The notes below the pieces were generated by a model. That model was not told where the DNA came from. It did no database searches and was given only the letters and a program-made list of their open reading frames with translations. A DNA stretch of 16,298 nt from positions 1-16,298 of the forward strand of contig CAJTUQ010000063.1 of the NCBI GenBank assembly GCA_910579335.1. The letters run 5' to 3'. Position numbers and translations under genes: made by a program. This document shows, piece after piece, positions 14,162 through 16,298 of the stretch. Positions within the stretch are counted from its first letter, which is position 1, and every line of letters starts with the position of its first letter. Source of the stretch: an uncultured Dorea sp. (GTDB taxonomy: Bacteria; Bacillota; Clostridia; Lachnospirales; Lachnospiraceae).

Positions 14162-14590
14162 TTACATCGAAATCGAATCCAGATATCCTTGCAATATAAA
14201 AACTGCCGCAATCTTATCAATAAATTTCTTGCGGTTTTCTCTCCTTACATGATTCTCAATTAAAGTCCGCTCTGCTTCTACCGTAGTAAGACGCTCGTCC
14301 CACATCACGACCTCAAGGCCGGTCCGTCTTTTTAACATCTCACCAAATTCAATCGCTTTTTCTGCCCGTTCCCCGATATCATTATTCATATGCTTTGGAA
14401 AGCCAAGTACGATACGCCCCACTTCATATTCCGCGATTAACGCTTCAATACGCGCACAGGTCTTCCTAAGCTTGTTCTCGTCCTTGCGGGTAATCGTCTC
14501 AATTCCCTGTGCCGTGATGCGCAGAGGGTCACTGACCGCAACTCCCACCGTCTTTGAACCATAGTCCAGTCCCATTATTCTCATAGACAT
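14162..14590 (-). CDS. ruvX: RuvX/YqgF family putative pre-16S rRNA nuclease
   Basis: A RNase H-fold protein of 142 residues, shown in E. coli (YqgF) to help trim the 5' end of 16S rRNA and also described as a Holliday-junction resolvase-like RuvX. Visible catalytic features are Asp9 in IMGLDYGSK, the DERLTT motif (Asp98, Glu99) and Asp125 in FIDKIAA. VLGFPKHMNN is also characteristic. The first ATG overlaps the ireB stop in TAATG, suggesting translation by reinitiation; an ATG two codons later (14584) is equally possible since no strong ribosome site is visible. It is part of the conserved ireB-ruvX-DUF1292 group. Confidence 0.95.
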   Translation of the reverse strand: MSMRIMGLDYGSKTVGVAVSDPLRITAQGIETITRKDENKLRKTCARIEALIAEYEVGRIVLGFPKHMNNDIGERAEKAIEFGEMLKRRTGLEVVMWDERLTTVEAERTLIENHVRRENRKKFIDKIAAVFILQGYLDSISM

Positions 14591-14853
14591 TATAACCAGC
14601 CGTTGTGCTCAATATACGTTTTGAGCATCTCTTCCACCAATTCATCCCGTTCCATCTTCATAATCAGGCTTCTTGCACTATTATGGCTGGTAATATAGGT
14701 CGGATCGCCCGACATGATATAGCCGACGATCTGATTTACCGGGTTATAACCTTTTTCGCTCAGAGCTTTGTACACAATCTCAAGGATATCTTTTGCTTGA
14801 ATTTGTGGACCGCTTTCTACCTGAAAAAATTGAGTGCTGCTTAAATCTTTCAT
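14590..14853 (-). CDS. ireB: IreB family regulatory phosphoprotein (DUF965)
   Basis: A cytoplasmic 87-residue protein. In Enterococcus faecalis IreB is phosphorylated near its N-terminus by the Ser/Thr kinase IreK and tunes cephalosporin resistance; outside enterococci its role is inferred. The family signature is clear: KDILEIVYKALSEKGYNP (residues 21-38), NQIVGYIMSGDPTYIT (40-55) and ARSLIMKMERDELVEEML. Ser/Thr residues at 5-7 sit where enterococcal IreB is phosphorylated. AAGGA lies about 10 nt before the ATG. It starts 57 bp after mtaB; a candidate promoter lies in that gap. Its stop overlaps the ruvX start. Confidence 0.95.
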   Translation of the reverse strand: MKDLSSTQFFQVESGPQIQAKDILEIVYKALSEKGYNPVNQIVGYIMSGDPTYITSHNSARSLIMKMERDELVEEMLKTYIEHNGWL

Positions 14854-14885
14854 ATACTCACGTCCTTCAAAAATACTTCTTTCTT

Positions 14886-14914
14886 ATTCTAACCTAAAGC
14901 CATTCAAAATTCAA
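14886..14914 (-). promoter_or_regulatory. candidate SigA promoter of the ireB operon
   Basis: On the minus strand TTGAAT (14909-14914, four of six) and TAGAAT (14886-14891, five of six) have a 17-nt spacer. The -35 overlaps the mtaB stop codon. It could start the ireB-ruvX-DUF1292-fur-rnj-trmR-trhP unit. No terminator separates mtaB from ireB, so read-through is also likely. Confidence 0.45.
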
Positions 14915-16206
14915 TGCATTATTTGCAAATGGCTCTCAATTTCTACATTTATAATCTGATTCAATTGATTTCCATCGTATTTCTGTCGTATTTTGACATA
15001 TTCTCTCGTATGCCCGATTCCGTAGAGGCCGTCCTGACACGGTTCCTCCTCCTCTATCAAGACCTGCTGGACAGTGCCGATAAGCGCATTCTCATAAAGT
15101 TCCCGCTTCTTTCTTCCCAGTTCAAGAAGAATGGCGCTTCTTTCATTTTTTATCTCCTCCAAAACCTGATGCTCCATCCCGGCCGCCTTTGTCCCCTCCC
15201 TTTTGGAGTATTTAAAAATATGCGTTTCGTAAAAATCCGCCTTATCTATAAAATTTTTAGATTCTTCAAATTCTTCCGCCGTCTCCCCAGGAAAGCCTAC
15301 GATAACATCGGTAGTCAGCGCGGGATTTTTAAAATGTTTCCTGAGCAGGCAGCATTTTTCATAATATTCTTCTGCAGTATACCGGCGGTTCATACGCTTT
15401 AAAGTAGCATTGCAGCCGCTTTGCAATGACAGGTGGAAATGGGGGCAGATTTTTGGAAGACTGCCAAGCTTTACGGCAAACTCCTCCGTAATAATCCCCG
15501 GCTCCAGCGAGCCGAGCCGAATCCGCTCAATTCCGTCTACCTCATGGATGCGGGAGATGAGTGTCAAAAGGCTGTCCGTACTCTTATCCAAATCCATCCC
15601 GTAGGAGCTTAGATGAATCCCCGTCAGCACCACTTCTTTGTAGCCGTTTTCCGCCAGCTTTTTCACTTCGTTTTCCACGCTCTCAAGGCTTCTGCTGCGG
15701 ACTCTTCCCCTGACAAACGGAATGATGCAGTAAGAGCAGAACTGATTGCACCCATCCTGGACTTTAATATATGCCCGCGTATGCTCCGCCGTATGTGTCA
15801 GATGAAGCTCTTCATACTCACAGGCCCTGTCGATGTCAAGCCGCGCGTCAAAAACCTTTCTCTCCTTCTCCTTCTCATACTGCGCAAGAATGTCGGCAAT
15901 CTCCTTCTTCCGGTTATTCCCGACGATAATGTCAATGCAGGAATCCGCCTGTCCGCCCTTCCCCTGTACGTAACATCCCGCCGCCACAATAACGGCGTTT
16001 GGATTCCTCTTTTTCGCCCGGTGAAGCATTTGTCTTGATTTGCGGTCCGCCATATTCGTCACCGTGCACGTATTGACAATATAAACATCCGCATCTTCGG
16101 AAAACGGCACGATTTCATACCCTCTCTCCTCTAAAAGCTGCTGCATTGCTTCCATCTCATAGGCATTCACCTTACAGCCCAAATTATGAAGCGCTACTTT
16201 TTTCAT
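14911..16206 (-). CDS. mtaB: MtaB, tRNA t6A37 methylthiotransferase
   Basis: A radical-SAM methylthiotransferase that converts t6A to ms2t6A at position 37 of ANN-decoding tRNAs. The 431-residue protein shows the N-terminal UPF0004 domain with three [4Fe-4S] cysteines (Cys11 in NLGCKVN, Cys47 in NTCTVTN, Cys78 in AAGCYVQG). The radical-SAM Cys153-x3-Cys157-x2-Cys160 lies in DGCNQFCSYC, followed by IPFVRGRVRSR. The DVIVGFPGETAEEF motif and a C-terminal TRAM-like segment complete it. The NLGCKVN start and the absence of MiaB or RimO features favour MtaB. The ribosome site AAAGGG is about 7 nt before the ATG. It is the first minus-strand gene; a plus-strand promoter lies upstream, so the locus is divergent there. 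Confidence 0.95.
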   Translation of the reverse strand: MKKVALHNLGCKVNAYEMEAMQQLLEERGYEIVPFSEDADVYIVNTCTVTNMADRKSRQMLHRAKKRNPNAVIVAAGCYVQGKGGQADSCIDIIVGNNRKKEIADILAQYEKEKERKVFDARLDIDRACEYEELHLTHTAEHTRAYIKVQDGCNQFCSYCIIPFVRGRVRSRSLESVENEVKKLAENGYKEVVLTGIHLSSYGMDLDKSTDSLLTLISRIHEVDGIERIRLGSLEPGIITEEFAVKLGSLPKICPHFHLSLQSGCNATLKRMNRRYTAEEYYEKCCLLRKHFKNPALTTDVIVGFPGETAEEFEESKNFIDKADFYETHIFKYSKREGTKAAGMEHQVLEEIKNERSAILLELGRKKRELYENALIGTVQQVLIEEEEPCQDGLYGIGHTREYVKIRQKYDGNQLNQIINVEIESHLQIMH

Positions 16207-16236
16207 ATATTATCCCTTTCTATTTTAAACATTTCC

Positions 16237-16294
16237 TTGACATTTATTATTTGTCCCTATAATATGGTAATGAATCAAAAAGACTATAAGGAGG
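16237..16294 (+). promoter_or_regulatory. divergent SigA promoter and ribosome site for a gene beyond the right edge
   Basis: On the plus strand TTGACA (16237-16242) and TATAAT (16258-16263) are both perfect, though the spacer is only 15 nt (16 if CTTGAC is used). AAGGAGG follows at 16288-16294, so a start codon should lie a few bases past the window end. No clear minus-strand promoter for mtaB stands out in the same 92 bp. Confidence 0.6.
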
Positions 16295-16298
16295 CATT

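Noticed and set aside
1..16298. CRISPR array, insertion sequence, prophage or defence island
   Set aside because: No regularly spaced repeats, transposase or integrase genes, terminal repeats or foreign base composition were seen on either strand.

Overview
The window is a low-to-mid GC chromosomal segment from a spore-forming Firmicute, most likely Clostridia of the Lachnospiraceae type. This is inferred from gene content and protein similarity: CodY, an IreB-RuvX-DUF1292 block, RNase J, an HrcA/CIRCE-controlled groESL operon, a mother-cell sigma factor of SigK type, and strong AAGGAGG-type ribosome binding sites. All 17 genes lie on the minus strand, so transcription runs from right to left. 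There are no mobile elements, CRISPR arrays, rRNA or tRNA genes, and no gap over 300 bases.

Layout in transcription order. (1) 16206-14911 is mtaB (tRNA ms2t6A37 synthesis). (2) 14853-9719 is a tight block: ireB, ruvX, a DUF1292 gene, a Fur-family regulator, RNase J, trmR and a peptidase-U32 (TrhP-like) gene. The last two form a tRNA wobble-uridine (mo5U34) module joined by a 4-bp overlap. (3) sigK stands alone, with a SigE/SigK-like promoter and its own terminator. (4) yifB, dprA and topA follow a good SigA promoter and a leader of about 165 nt; dprA is broken by an apparent ~20-nt deletion. (5) codY and a small unknown gene come next, with a CodY-box-like site upstream. (6) groES-groEL follow a perfect CIRCE operator and end in a terminator hairpin. 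(7) A small two-helix membrane protein gene (DUF6106-like) has a candidate promoter nested inside that terminator. At the right edge a plus-strand promoter and ribosome binding site announce a divergent gene just outside the window.

Most of the segment is conserved housekeeping: tRNA modification, RNA decay, DNA topology, protein folding and global nutrient and metal regulation. I see no undescribed multi-gene system. The points worth a second look are regulatory or local: the dprA lesion, an inverted repeat that could hide the sigK ribosome binding site in read-through transcripts only, a SigK that starts without a pro-sequence, a third HrcA half-site over the groE -10, the promoter inside the groEL terminator, the long yifB leader, and the unknown gene between codY and groES. 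Several translation starts are best placed inside the longest open frame (codY, yifB, the DUF6106-like gene, sigK), and RNase J uses TTG.
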